Below are positions 5,814 to 5,929 of a DNA stretch of 5,929 nucleotides, piece by piece (position 1 is the first letter of the stretch; every line of letters starts with the position of its first letter). The notes under the pieces were generated by a model. That model was not told the DNA's origin. It was given only the letters and a program-made list of their open reading frames with translations, and ran no database searches. The position numbers and the translations under genes were made by a program. The DNA comes from JAUIAI01 sp963976885 (lineage in GTDB: Bacteria; Pseudomonadota; Gammaproteobacteria; Burkholderiales; Burkholderiaceae_E), in contig CAXBNM010000302.1 in NCBI GenBank assembly GCA_963976885.1, forward strand, positions 1 to 5,929. Reading direction: 5' to 3'.

Positions 5814-5929
5814 ATGAACAACTGGCGAAACCGACGCCGCCCTTTCGTGGCCCTGGCGGGCTGCGTGGCGTTTGGCCTGCAAGCAGCCGCACTCGCGCAA
5901 ACCCCGACCACAGCCACCGGATATGACTG
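5814..5929 (+). CDS. Exported protein, N-terminal fragment (3' end outside the window)
   Basis: Only the first 38 codons are present and the frame is still open at the right edge. GGAGA (5802-5806) lies 7 nt before the ATG. The N-terminus has the features of a Sec signal peptide: a basic start with four Arg between residues 5 and 9, a hydrophobic core at about 10-22, and A26-L-A28 before Gln29, a good signal peptidase I site. The mature protein would start QTPTTATGYD. Cys17 lies inside the hydrophobic core and is not in a lipobox setting. The mature part is too short to assign a family. It lies 194 bp after the GST operon with its own ribosome-binding site, so it may be a separate transcription unit. 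Confidence 0.72.
   Translation, partial: MNNWRNRRRPFVALAGCVAFGLQAAALAQTPTTATGYD

Noticed and set aside
5107..5892. A 261-codon minus-strand open frame spanning the second GST and the downstream gap.
   Set aside because: It overlaps a well-supported GST on the other strand and shows no recognisable domain; its composition is that of a shadow frame.

Overview
The window is GC-rich, protein-coding DNA. Codon use favours G or C in the third position, Shine-Dalgarno sites are of the usual AGGAG type, and the proteins (a cytochrome b561, an NfsA-like nitroreductase, bacterial glutathione S-transferases, an outer-membrane-type lipoprotein) point to a Gram-negative proteobacterium, most likely beta- or gammaproteobacterial. 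I cannot name the genus. There is no tRNA, rRNA, CRISPR array, insertion sequence or phage gene.

Layout from left to right. (1) The 3' end of a cytochrome b561 gene enters from the left edge and stops at 254, followed by a short hairpin and T-tract that may terminate it. (2) A long gene, 408-2843, encodes an 811-residue secreted lipoprotein that I place in the uncharacterised DUF6351 family. It has a beta-rich N-terminal domain and a predicted alpha/beta-hydrolase-like core with a GCSGG nucleophile elbow. (3) A 143-bp intergenic stretch between convergent genes carries two strong hairpins. (4) On the minus strand, 3448-2987 encodes a small membrane methyltransferase of the isoprenylcysteine carboxyl methyltransferase (ICMT)/PEMT type. 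(5) Divergent from it, across 142 bp, starts a compact plus-strand operon: an nfsA-type nitroreductase (3591-4328), then two paralogous glutathione S-transferases (4364-4981 and 4990-5619). (6) After a 194-bp gap, the first 38 codons of a gene for an exported protein run off the right edge.

The three-gene cluster reads as a detoxification unit. A flavin nitroreductase reduces nitroaromatics or quinones, and two glutathione-dependent enzymes could capture the electrophiles. The genes are 35 bp and 8 bp apart, and the second GST's ribosome-binding site overlaps the stop codon of the first, so they are probably co-transcribed and partly translationally coupled. The DUF6351 lipoprotein is the least understood gene and the best candidate for new biology. 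I see no clear evidence of a wholly new multi-gene system; the rest is ordinary chromosomal content.
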